Assembly: GCA_035576005.1 (NCBI GenBank)
Contig: DATLXH010000109.1
Location: 1 to 64,000, forward strand
DNA length: 64,000 nt
Source: DATLXH01 sp035576005
GTDB lineage: Bacteria; Acidobacteriota; Thermoanaerobaculia; Gp7-AA8
Direction: 5' to 3'
The position numbers and the translations under genes were made by a program. The notes below the pieces were generated by a model. It was not told the DNA's origin, made no database searches, and saw only the letters and a list, made by a program, of their open reading frames with translations. This document shows, one piece after another, positions 42,964 through 51,192 of the stretch; position 1 is the stretch's first letter, and the number at the start of each line of letters is the position of its first letter.

Positions 42964-45031
42964 ATGAAATGGATTGTCGCACTGATGCTCGTCGTCGGAC
43001 TGCGCAGCGTCGCGTTAGCCGATGACCCGGCAATCACCGCCAACTTCACGGCGCAGCAACATCTGCCGTCCAACACTCCAATTGAACTGCGCCTCAATAG
43101 ACCTCTGGAATCAACCGAGGGCCGTCTCGCGCTCTTCGTGGACAAGACCGACGTCACCGCGCTCTTCACCGCCTTGCCGGGTCGCCTTGTCTATCAGGGA
43201 GAGCGATACCCTCTGCCTGCGGGTGAGCATGAGGTGATCGTGTATCTGGTCTCGCCCGAGGGATCGTGGAAGGAGATCGGGCGCTTTCCTGACACGTCGC
43301 GGCTTCTCGAAGTCGATCATCGCTCCCGCTGCCGATCTCACGGGGAAAGGACAGCTCGCCGAGACCCATCGACCTGACCAGAACGCACCATCGCGATCGC
43401 AGTTCCAGGATGCGACGATGCAGATGACGATCCGGAGCGAGCACGAGCGGCCAGGCTTCGCCGTGCGCAGCGAAGGTCAGATCACAGGCGTCACCTTTCG
43501 ACAGGAAGCCCTGCGCTTTGGTGAGAAGCAGGACAGGGCGCCGCTCATCGACCTCTCGACCTATCGTGTTGACGTTCAGCGCGGGTCTGCGGTCCTATCC
43601 ATCGGCCACCTCGGATATGGATCGCTACGGCACCTCGTGAATGGTTTCTCGAGCCGCGGGGTCGCTCTAAAGTACGGCGAAGGAAAGCGCCTCTCATTTC
43701 AGCTGGCGCTGCTCAATGGCAGCAGCATCGCAGGGTGGGACAACTTTTTCGGACTTGGTCAGGACAAGCATCGCATTCTCGGGGGAACTGTGGGAGCTGA
43801 GCTGATCCCGTCCAGACCAGGAGGTCTGCGTGTTGAGACGACGTTGTTCTCCGGGTCGCTGCTGCCGCTCTCCGGGTTCAACCAGGGATCCGTTCAGACA
43901 GCCGAGGAGAGTAACGGCGGCGGACTTCGCCTTCAGGCGACATCAAAGAATCAGAGGTTCACCGTCGACGCGGGGATCACAGGAAGCAGATTCAACGAGG
44001 CGCTGGACGAGGAGGTGGAGAGCGGTCTCGCCGTGACTCCAATCCCTTCAAGAACGCGGCGCGCACAGTACGCCGACGCCTCGTTCGTTCTGCTGCAGAA
44101 CCGGACCCTGGGGAAACGAAAGACGGCTACGAATCTGGCACTGAGCGTCCGTCACGAACGGATCGAGCCTCTGTTCCGAAGCGTTGGCGTATCGCTCCAG
44201 GCGGACCTGCAATCCGATACCGTCGATCTGACATGGGGCATCGGACCCTTCGCCACACAGCTGAGCCACACCCGGACTCAGGACAACCTGGCTGGAATCG
44301 AAACGATCCTGACCACGAAGACTCAGCGCAACGCACTGACAGTAGGAGCGCCCCTGGCCACCGTCTTTGGAGCGGCGGAGAAGACCGCAAAGTATTTTCC
44401 TATCTTCGCGCTGCAACTGGACCAGACCCATCAGAAAGGTTCCGGCCTTCCGCCAAACAGCGACTTCGAGCCGGCGAACCTGCCCGATCAGATCAGCCTC
44501 AACGGCGGGGCGAGTCTGGCCTGGCAGGTGGGCATTTTCCAGATCGGATACCGGATCGGCAAGACTCTGCAGGATAACCGTCAGATTGGACGGGAACGTG
44601 CGGACTTCGACACCTCGACGAATGCCGTGACGATCGGCTTCGCACCAGGCCAGCGCCTCAATGTCAGCTTCGATGTCTCGCGCGAAGAGAACGGCAGTGA
44701 AGAAGACGGCAAACGCGATCGAACCAATCGGTTCGGTACGAATGTGTCCTGGACACTTTTCGGCCAGACCGCGCTCGCGGGAAACATCTCGCAGACGCTT
44801 GGGAACAACAACCTCGGCACCAGCAATCAGCGAGGAACTGACGGGTTCCTGGAGCTAGCCTCGGGATTCAAGGTACCGCTCGGCGCCCAGAAACGACAAG
44901 GCCGTGCATTCGTGAGGTTCGCTGATCAACGGGCAAGATCGAAAGACCTCGTGTTCGGTACGAGCTCAGACAGACAAGGTGCGACGGTTACGTCCGGAGT
45001 GACCTTCAGCCTCTTCAAGGGGGAGAAATGA
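42964..45031 (+). CDS. Predicted outer-membrane beta-barrel protein with periplasmic N-domain (single frameshift)
   Basis: Two frames (42964-43377 and 43418-45031) make a 688-residue protein if one base of the TTTCC run at 43284-43288 is removed; the length is then an exact multiple of three. The signal peptide is MKWIVALMLVVGLRSVALAD. An Ig-like domain follows (PSNTPIELRLNRPLESTEGR, VFVDKTDVTALFT-type). The long C-terminal part is made of alternating hydrophobic strands with aromatic girdles (LSFQLALLNGSSIAGW, RVEMTLFSG-type, TNLALSVRHERIEPLF, GNISQTLGNNNLG) and ends VTFSLFKGEK. Without a known family match I assign a barrel from this pattern. It overlaps the next gene by four bases. Confidence 0.72.
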
Positions 45032-46293
45032 GACGCGTTCTTCTGCTCACAGTCGTCATGATCTGCACGCTCAACGTTACGGCGCAGATTCGTAGAGATC
45101 CGGTTGGCGTCAACGTCAATACACAGGGTCCCACCACCGTCTTCATCAGTTATGGCAACGTCCAGGGCAAGATCGCCGCAGAGGCGGTCTGGTGCGCCGG
45201 TCTGGTTCCGGCAGCTCCGGATATCGGAATGAAATGCAATCCGGCATCGACCTGGGGCCGTCTTCCGGCGCGATACGACCTCACGAGGACGAGCGGAGTG
45301 AATGGACTCACCGACATCATGACGATCACGCAGAACGTGGCGCGTCGTGCCTACGAGAGCGCCGCGAGAGGAGCGAAGTCGAGTTTCTTTTACGTGCGAC
45401 GCTTCATTGACCCCGCGGGCGGTCCGGATGAGTACGTCTTCGTCATTTGTCGACTTGCCGGCGGAGGCGCAAGCGTGCCGCTCGCGCTCACGGATGTGAA
45501 GCTGCAGTTCGCTACGGAGAAGCAAGTCCTCTCCACCCGCGTCGGCGAGGCCCCGCCGGCACTCTCGGCTGACATCGTCTACAACGGAACGGGACGACTT
45601 GCCGGTCGCTGGGAGGTCGTCCTCCCGGGAGACGAGCCGCCGACCTCCGAGGATCTGCTCACCGAAGGAAGCCTTCCGATCGAGCTCCGTGGACAGCAGA
45701 GACGTTACACGCAGTTGGAACGCTTCAACGTATTCCTGCCTCCCGGCGGTCGTCATCGACTGGAAGGGCCACCACCTTCGAAGCTGCCGACGAGCGTTGA
45801 GGGTCTGTATCTGGTCCTGCTGCGCGTCGAAGCAACGAACGACAAGGAAGGCAACACCGACCTGGCGGCACTGGGGTCGGGAGGCGGTGTGGTGACGAGC
45901 GGCGGCGTGGCGGGTTTCTCCCTGCCGGTTCTCCGATATTACGTAGGCTCGACGAATCCTTCCCTCGAGGCGGGAGTCCGCGAGCAGATCGAACAGATCC
46001 TTCCGCTCCCCGGTTTCGAGGTGCAGCGAACTGCACCCCTTGAATTCACATTCCGCTCGGACTTGCCCGACGTGGTGCTGTCACGCCTCGAGGTTCGCGA
46101 CGCGTCCCAGGCCATTGTCCTGTCCGCGATCGTCGATCGCAGCAGCGGCAGATACGTTGCTCCGAGCTGGTTGGCTGAGAAGATCAGTGGCGACGCGCTC
46201 TCATGGAGAGTCGTCGGCCTCAACGCCGAGAGCCGCGTTGTACAGAGCTCGACGTGGCGGATCCTGAAGTACTCAAAGGCAAAGGAACAATGA
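45028..46293 (+). CDS. Secreted protein of the surface cluster, unknown family
   Basis: 421 residues, signal peptide MRRVLLLTVVMICTLNVTAQ. The ATG overlaps the barrel stop (ATGA), indicating a functional couple. I do not recognise the family; the chain is beta-rich, with ADIVYNGTGRLAGRWEVVLP (a repeated beta-arch seen in Ig-like domains), several glycine-rich loops and VEATNDKEGNTDLAALGSGG. Two early cysteines (VWCAGLVPA and MKCNPAS) may form a disulphide. A role in assembly or display of the Ig-like protein is inference. Confidence 0.75.
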   Translation: MRRVLLLTVVMICTLNVTAQIRRDPVGVNVNTQGPTTVFISYGNVQGKIAAEAVWCAGLVPAAPDIGMKCNPASTWGRLPARYDLTRTSGVNGLTDIMTITQNVARRAYESAARGAKSSFFYVRRFIDPAGGPDEYVFVICRLAGGGASVPLALTDVKLQFATEKQVLSTRVGEAPPALSADIVYNGTGRLAGRWEVVLPGDEPPTSEDLLTEGSLPIELRGQQRRYTQLERFNVFLPPGGRHRLEGPPPSKLPTSVEGLYLVLLRVEATNDKEGNTDLAALGSGGGVVTSGGVAGFSLPVLRYYVGSTNPSLEAGVREQIEQILPLPGFEVQRTAPLEFTFRSDLPDVVLSRLEVRDASQAIVLSAIVDRSSGRYVAPSWLAEKISGDALSWRVVGLNAESRVVQSSTWRILKYSKAKEQ

Positions 46294-46305
46294 GCTTTGT
46301 GAAGC

Positions 46306-46538
46306 GGAAGCAATGCGATTCTCTCGATGCTCGAAGAGCGTGACGCTTCGGCGTCCATCTGCCCTTCAGAGGTCGCCGTCAGATGGCGCCGCGTGCCTCG
46401 CGAAGACACATGGAGGACGTCAGAAACGCGGCGCGACGCTTCGCCCGACGCGAAGAGGTGGCGATCACCCAACGCGGAAAAGTGCTCGATCCCGACAGTG
46501 AGTTTCGCGGCTCCGTCCGAATCTCCCGGCCACGATAG
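46306..46538 (+). pseudogene. DUF3253 protein remnant, frameshifted
   Basis: Two frames encode AILSMLEERDASASICPSEV (about 46315-46370) and MEDVRNAARRFARREEVAIT, QRGKVLDPDSEFRG and SVRISRPR with the stop TAG at 46536-46538. Together they are the ICPSEVAR..MxxVRxAARxLxxxGxVxxTQRGxxVDP pattern of DUF3253. A one-base deletion near 46365-46380 separates the halves and no convincing start codon exists. The stop codon is part of the TAGCCCGCATTTC repeat end. Confidence 0.6.
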
Positions 46539-46549
46539 CCCGCATTTCA
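46536..46549. repeat. Solo end of the hairpin element (TAGCCCGCATTTCA)
   Basis: TAGCCCGCATTTC supplies the stop of the DUF3253 remnant on the plus strand and, read in reverse, the TGA stop of the S9A peptidase gene (46547-46549) on the minus strand. It is one terminus of the 38170-38352 type element. Confidence 0.6.
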
Positions 46550-48685
46550 TTTCCCCTTTGGCATCTGCAAGCCGAGATTTGCAACCAGGAACGCCCACTG
46601 GTCAGCGATCTCTTCAATTGTCTTGGTGATCGGCTTGCCGGCGCCATGTCCGGCGCGGGTCTCGATCCGAATCAGAACCGGATCCGTCCCGGCCTGCGCC
46701 TCCTGCAATGCGGCGGCGAACTTGAAGCTGTGACCTGGAACGACGCGGTCATCATGATCGGCGGTTGTCACCAGCGTGGCGGGGTAATGCTTTCCCTTGC
46801 GCAGGTTGTGGTATGGCGAGTAAGCGTAGAGAGCCTTGAACTCCGTGGGATCGTCAGCGGAACCGTAGTCGTCGACCCAGTATCGGCCAGCTGTGAACTT
46901 GTGAAAGCGAAGCATGTCCATGACGCCAACGGCCGGGAGCGCAGCTCCGAAGAGCTCCGGACGCTGGGTCATCACTGCTCCGACCAGCAGGCCGCCGTTG
47001 CTCCCTCCCCAGATCCCAAGCTTTTCCGGGCGGGTATATTTGTTCGCTACCAGCCACTCCGCTGCAGCGATGAAATCGTCGAAGACGTTCTGCTTCTTGA
47101 GCTTCGTTCCCGCCTTGTGCCACTCCTCTCCGTACTCCCCGCCTCCGCGCAGATTCGGCAAGGCATACACCCCTCCCATCTCCATCCACACCAGACGTGA
47201 GATGGAAAATCCGGGAGTCATCGACGCGTTGAATCCGCCGTAGGCATAGAGCAGCGTCGGGTTGTTGCCGTCCAGACGGACTCCCTTCTTGTGCGAGATG
47301 AACATCGGCACACGTGTCCCGTCCTTGGACTTGTAGAACACCTGCTTGACTTCGTACTGATTCGGGTCGAATTTCACGTTGGCGCGAGAGACCAGCTTCT
47401 TCTCGCCCGTGACCACGTCATAGCGGTAGATGCTCGGGGGAACGGTAAAGCTGGCGAAAGAGTAGAACGTTTCCGGGTCGTTCGGCTTGCCCGAAAAGCC
47501 AGACGCTGTGCCGATCGTTCCCAACTCCAGCTTGCGGACCAGCTTGCCCTCAGTCGTGAAGACCTTTACTTCGCTCTTGGCATCCTCGAGGTACTCGGTG
47601 ACGAAATGCCCTCCAACGTAGTCGACGTCAGTGAGCGAGTTTTCGCTCTGAGCAATGATCCCCTCCCACTTGCTCCGGTCTGGCTGCCGGACGTTGATGG
47701 CGATGAGGCGGGCTCGGGGAGCGTCGAGGTCGGTCTTGAAGTAGAAGCGAGGGCCGTCGTTGCCAACGAACGAATACTCGTTGTCGAAATTGTCAATCAG
47801 AGCGATCGGCATCCCGTACGGCTCAGTGAGGTCTTTGTAGAGAATCTGATTCCTGGCGTCCGTCCCTTTCCAGACCGAGATGATCAGGTACCGGCCATCT
47901 TCCGTGACACTGGCCGAATAGCTCCACTCGGGCTGCTCGGGCCGGTGGTAGACCAGGACATCCTCGGATTGCGGCGTCCCGACCCGATGGTAGTAAAGCT
48001 TCTGATTTTTGTTGAGGCTCTGAAATGTCGAGTTCGTGGAAGGCTCGGGAAAGCGACTGTAAAAAAATCCTTTGCTGTCCCTGGTCCAGTCAGTCCCAGA
48101 GAATTTCACCCACTTCAATTCGTCGGAAAGCAGTTTGCCGCTCTCGATCTCCATCACTTTCCAGGTTGTCCAGTCCGAGCCCGCCTCCGAGACGCCGTAG
48201 GCCATGTGGCGGCCGTCATCGCTGAACGAGTAGCCGGCGAGCGCGATCGTTCCGTCTTTTGACCAGCTGTTGGGATCGAGGAGGGTCCGGGCTGTGGACT
48301 CCAGCGATTTCTGCACATAAAGGACTGATTGGTTCTGGAGGCCGCTATTCTTTTGAAAGTAATACCGCCCTCCCCTTTTGGTCGGTATCGAATACTTCTC
48401 GTAATTCCAGATCTCTGTCAGACGCTGCTTGATCGATTCACGATAAGGGAGCGTTTGCAGATAGCCGAAGGTCACCTTGTTTTGTGCTTCGATCCATTCC
48501 GAGACCTCCCTGGACTCCCGAACGTCGGTTTCCAGCCAGCGATAGGGATCGATCACCTCCACTCCGGCGAAGCTGTCCTTCTGCTCGACCTTCCTGGTCG
48601 GCGGATACACAAACTTCGTCTGGGCACTGGCACCGAATGCCCCGAGGGTCAACAGCAACAAGGCGGCTGCGCGAACCTTCATCAT
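46547..48685 (-). CDS. Prolyl oligopeptidase (S9A), secreted
   Basis: A proline-specific serine peptidase of 712 residues. Signal peptide MMKVRAAALLLLTLGAFGAS then AQ. The propeller domain starts DPYRWLETD, and catalytic Ser562 (IWGGSNGGLL), Asp646 (TTADHDDRVVP) and His680 (IETRAGHGAGK) are all present. GGGEYGEEWHKAGTKLKKQN is the usual S9A helix region. It is transcribed opposite to the surface cluster. Unlike the other S9 gene of the window it is the classical POP type, active on peptides below about 30 residues. Confidence 0.94.
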   Translation of the reverse strand: MMKVRAAALLLLTLGAFGASAQTKFVYPPTRKVEQKDSFAGVEVIDPYRWLETDVRESREVSEWIEAQNKVTFGYLQTLPYRESIKQRLTEIWNYEKYSIPTKRGGRYYFQKNSGLQNQSVLYVQKSLESTARTLLDPNSWSKDGTIALAGYSFSDDGRHMAYGVSEAGSDWTTWKVMEIESGKLLSDELKWVKFSGTDWTRDSKGFFYSRFPEPSTNSTFQSLNKNQKLYYHRVGTPQSEDVLVYHRPEQPEWSYSASVTEDGRYLIISVWKGTDARNQILYKDLTEPYGMPIALIDNFDNEYSFVGNDGPRFYFKTDLDAPRARLIAINVRQPDRSKWEGIIAQSENSLTDVDYVGGHFVTEYLEDAKSEVKVFTTEGKLVRKLELGTIGTASGFSGKPNDPETFYSFASFTVPPSIYRYDVVTGEKKLVSRANVKFDPNQYEVKQVFYKSKDGTRVPMFISHKKGVRLDGNNPTLLYAYGGFNASMTPGFSISRLVWMEMGGVYALPNLRGGGEYGEEWHKAGTKLKKQNVFDDFIAAAEWLVANKYTRPEKLGIWGGSNGGLLVGAVMTQRPELFGAALPAVGVMDMLRFHKFTAGRYWVDDYGSADDPTEFKALYAYSPYHNLRKGKHYPATLVTTADHDDRVVPGHSFKFAAALQEAQAGTDPVLIRIETRAGHGAGKPITKTIEEIADQWAFLVANLGLQMPKGK

Positions 48686-48832
48686 GATTCCTCCCGAGCT
48701 CGACTGCGTTCAGGCGACTCTTCCTGCCCGCTACGTTGCGAGGCATGAGTGCGAAGTCCGGTCCAGAAGAGCGGAGTTTGCCGTGGAGCAGGTTGGCCAA
48801 GGATGGCATCGCGCAAAGCGCCTCGTGCGGAC

Positions 48833-49582
48833 TCATTCACGCATCGCACGGAGTCTGATGGCACGGAGCCACATCACGCGGATGAAGGAGCTTCCCGGGT
48901 AGATGAAACGCCAGTAGACCGCAAAGCGGCGTCGGGCGGAAAGGCTGTTGGCATGAACCCTGGTGGTCGTGGAAACAATCGAGCCGCCGGTGGCATCGGG
49001 AGTGACGATGAAGTTCATCGTCGCCAGTGTGATTCCAGGTGGCAACTGGCGCCGGAACTTGTCTGGCGTCAACTTCCCGATGCCGATACCGGCTGGAGCC
49101 GAGATGACGCTTCCAACAACCATCTCGCGCGGCGCCTCGTCGGCGAGCCAGATGAACCCTGATCTCGTGGCGACCTCGAGGATCGGCTTCTCATCAGGGG
49201 CATTGAGAACACTCTCTCTGGTGCGACGTCCGCCGCGACGGATCGTGGTGAGAAGCCGGAACAGCGTGATCTCGTCGGCACGAACTTTGTGGATCGCGTC
49301 ATAGACGCGCTCCGGCGGAGCTGCGACCCGCGTAACGTGATGCTCGTCGAACTCCCACACCGACATGAACGAGTCGAGCTTCGATGAATGCTGTGAAACA
49401 CGCATTTCTGGCGCCGGCAAGAACGCGGCAACGAGAGAGATACCGAGACCCACAGCTGCGAGTGCGGCCCCCCGTCTCCTGGTGCGAACCCGAAACATCC
49501 GAAGAGGGCGGATCATGCTGAGGCAACCGAGAGTCAGCAATATGAGTCCGCTGTAGAGTAAGAGCGAGCCTGACACCGGCAT
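48833..49582 (-). CDS. Membrane-anchored SRPBCC-like protein
   Basis: 249 residues with two N-terminal membrane helices (SGSLLLYSGLILLTLGCLSM and GAALAAVGLGISLVAAFLPA). The cytoplasmic or periplasmic part contains a START/SRPBCC-like domain: HHVTRVAAPPERVYDAIHKV, RFAVYWRFIYPGSSFIRVMW and the central FIVTPDATGGSIVSTTTRV strands. Such proteins bind hydrophobic ligands; no ligand can be named. The C-terminus is Arg-rich (WLRAIRLRAMRE). Confidence 0.75.
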   Translation of the reverse strand: MPVSGSLLLYSGLILLTLGCLSMIRPLRMFRVRTRRRGAALAAVGLGISLVAAFLPAPEMRVSQHSSKLDSFMSVWEFDEHHVTRVAAPPERVYDAIHKVRADEITLFRLLTTIRRGGRRTRESVLNAPDEKPILEVATRSGFIWLADEAPREMVVGSVISAPAGIGIGKLTPDKFRRQLPPGITLATMNFIVTPDATGGSIVSTTTRVHANSLSARRRFAVYWRFIYPGSSFIRVMWLRAIRLRAMRE

Positions 49583-50058
49583 GATTGTAGTTCTGATGGC
49601 AGTGGATGAGCGGCCGACCGTCGATCGCCTCCACTTTGCGGGCAGCGGAGGCCGACCGCGCGGGCCGAGAAGATTAGATCGTCTCGACTGCCTTCTTCAT
49701 CGCGGCGTGCGCGACAACCATGGTCCTCGGTCATGGAGGAGTGATGCATCGCGACGCGAGCGAGTGTCGCGACCCTAATGGCGAAAAAGTACGGGAGCCG
49801 CTGACGGATGCTGCGTGTGCGAAGGTCCATTTGCCAAATTCTCCCTGAAGACGAATGGCTGATGACTCGTCGTGGGAGCGACGTGAATCAAGCGTACGCT
49901 GTTTGGAAACTGAGGGGTGAAAATCACATGGATCCCTTCCGCTATCAAGTTCGGCGCCCCCCTCCAGCTCGCATTTTCACCGACCTTTGTCGTTAGACGG
50001 CGCTGCCCGACGGCAGGACGAAGTAGACCCCGCCAGAACTCCACTTCGCGGTTCACCC
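49583..50058. other. Gene-free spacer
   Basis: No frame in these 476 bases shows a recognisable family, start signal or codon pattern. The last part leads into the duplicated rpoC-downstream sequence at 50059. Confidence 0.4.
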
Positions 50059-50225
50059 AGATCCAGAGTGTCGTGAGCAGCGAGTCTCACAGCTCCTCGG
50101 ACTTACGTCCTTTGCAGTCCTCTCGAATGCGTGAGGTTTCAACCGCGGGGGGCACTCGGCAATCGATTCAGACACTAAAAACAGGTCGAGCCGAGGCTCG
50201 CCCTTTCTGGTGAAACTTCGTTGAA
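50059..50225. repeat. Duplicate of the rpoC downstream sequence, degenerate
   Basis: Contains CCAGATCCAGAGTGTCGTGA, AGCAGCGAGTCTCACAGCTC and the terminator-like GGTCGAGCCGAGGCTCGCCC (50184-50203) followed by TTTCTGGTGAA. The same order is found at 51075-51192. The terminator arm here has one mismatch. Confidence 0.75.
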
Positions 50226-50265
50226 ATCCCAATGCTCCTGACGCCAGTGATATGACGGGCGCTCC

Positions 50266-50661
50266 TCATCGTCTGCCAGCCCACACCGCTGCCTTGTAGT
50301 GGCGGCGGATGGACGCGTCCTTGGTGAGTAACCTCGCCGCCTCGAGCCCAGCCTGCGCGACGATCAATCGATCGAAAGGATCGCGAGTCCAACTGGACCC
50401 GCATGCCTCCCGGACCACGTCCTCGAAGGGTGCGGTCGCCGTGTGAAGCCCGATGGTTCGCTCCAGTGAAACAACGATCGTCGCTGCGTCCGCATCGATC
50501 CTGCGAATCTCGTTCAAATACTGCAGCTCGAGCAACACGATCGGCGAGATCGCAAGTTCATCTTCTTCCATCACGCCACGCACTCTCGAGGGAAACAGAT
50601 CTACGCGACCGGCGTATAGCCACACCACCACGTGCGTGTCGAGGTGGATCACGGTTTCCAC
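50266..50661 (-). CDS. PIN-domain toxin, VapC family
   Basis: A metal-dependent ribonuclease toxin of 131 residues. The PIN acidic residues are visible: Asp8 in HLDTHVVVWL, Glu45-region in IVLLELQYL and the C-terminal WTRDPFDRLIVAQA with two Asp. It starts with GTG and overlaps the antitoxin gene by 13 bases. The family stops translation by cutting tRNA or rRNA; the antitoxin binds it. Confidence 0.9.
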   Translation of the reverse strand: METVIHLDTHVVVWLYAGRVDLFPSRVRGVMEEDELAISPIVLLELQYLNEIRRIDADAATIVVSLERTIGLHTATAPFEDVVREACGSSWTRDPFDRLIVAQAGLEAARLLTKDASIRRHYKAAVWAGRR

Positions 50662-50870
50662 TCGTCGGACCAGTCGATGTGAACCAGTTCCTGCGGTTCG
50701 ACAAGGATGCAGTCACGCTTCTCGAGACGCGAGAATTTAGACGTGGTCTCCGGAGGAGAAATCTTGAGAATCTTGCCACGACGCTCGATTTCCAGAGGGA
50801 CGCCACTGTCGAGCACCTCGTCGAGAACGCGATAAATGTTCTGGCGCAACTTCGAAGCGGTCATTTTCAT
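50649..50870 (-). CDS. Phd/YefM-type antitoxin (VapB role)
   Basis: 73 residues. MKMTASKLRQNIYRVLDEVL, then DSGVPLEIERRGKILKI, is the Phd/YefM DNA-binding beta-alpha pattern; the acidic C-terminus (HIDWSDEWKP) binds the toxin. It overlaps the toxin gene (50649-50661). The flanking ACGTACGT boxes are the likely autoregulatory sites. Confidence 0.88.
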   Translation of the reverse strand: MKMTASKLRQNIYRVLDEVLDSGVPLEIERRGKILKISPPETTSKFSRLEKRDCILVEPQELVHIDWSDEWKP

Positions 50871-50908
50871 TACGTACGTTCCTTGTTTGCCAAAACGTAC
50901 GTACGTGC
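50871..50908. promoter_or_regulatory. Toxin-antitoxin operator
   Basis: ACGTACGT (50872-50879) and ACGTACGTACGT (50895-50906), both self-palindromic, lie directly upstream of the antitoxin ATG at 50870. Two such boxes about 23 bases apart fit cooperative binding by Phd-type antitoxin. Confidence 0.65.
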
Positions 50909-50954
50909 GTCAGGCATTCCACTGTACGCCCAGGACGCGAGGTGACGGCACAAA

Positions 50955-51074
50955 GAGACCTCTCCGCCCGGGCCCCGGCCGGGAGATTCGCGAGACTTTC
51001 ACGCCCCTCACCCTGCTCCGCTTCGCTCGCTTCCCTCTCCCCGCCGGGGAGAGGGAGACGCCGCTTCGCTGCTC
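50955..51074. repeat. Dispersed 175-bp repeat, copy 3 (shortened)
   Basis: Diverged 5' part, then GAGACTTTCACGCCCCTC and CTTCGCTCGCTTCCCTCTCC, ending near ACGCCGCTTCGCTGCT. It lies between the toxin-antitoxin genes and the rpoC downstream sequence. Confidence 0.75.
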
Positions 51075-51140
51075 AGCCCCAGATCCAGAGCGTCGTGTGA
51101 GCAGCGAGTCTCACAGCTCGTCGCACTCAAAGTCAGTCAC

Positions 51141-51170
51141 AAAAAAAGGGCGAGCCGAGGCTCGCCCTTT
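51141..51170 (-). terminator. Rho-independent terminator after rpoC
   Basis: GGGCGAGCC / GGCTCGCCC (51148-51156, 51159-51167) followed on the minus strand by a run of seven T (51147-51141). It starts 22 bases after the rpoC stop and ends the rplKAJL-rpoBC transcript. Confidence 0.9.
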
Positions 51171-51192
51171 CTGGTGAAGTGTCGCTGAAATC

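Noticed and set aside
47291..48262. 323-codon open frame opposite the S9A peptidase
   Set aside because: The peptidase propeller is clear on the minus strand.
49534..50056. Short frames in the gap before the toxin pair
   Set aside because: None has a start signal or a recognisable family; they overlap one another on both strands.
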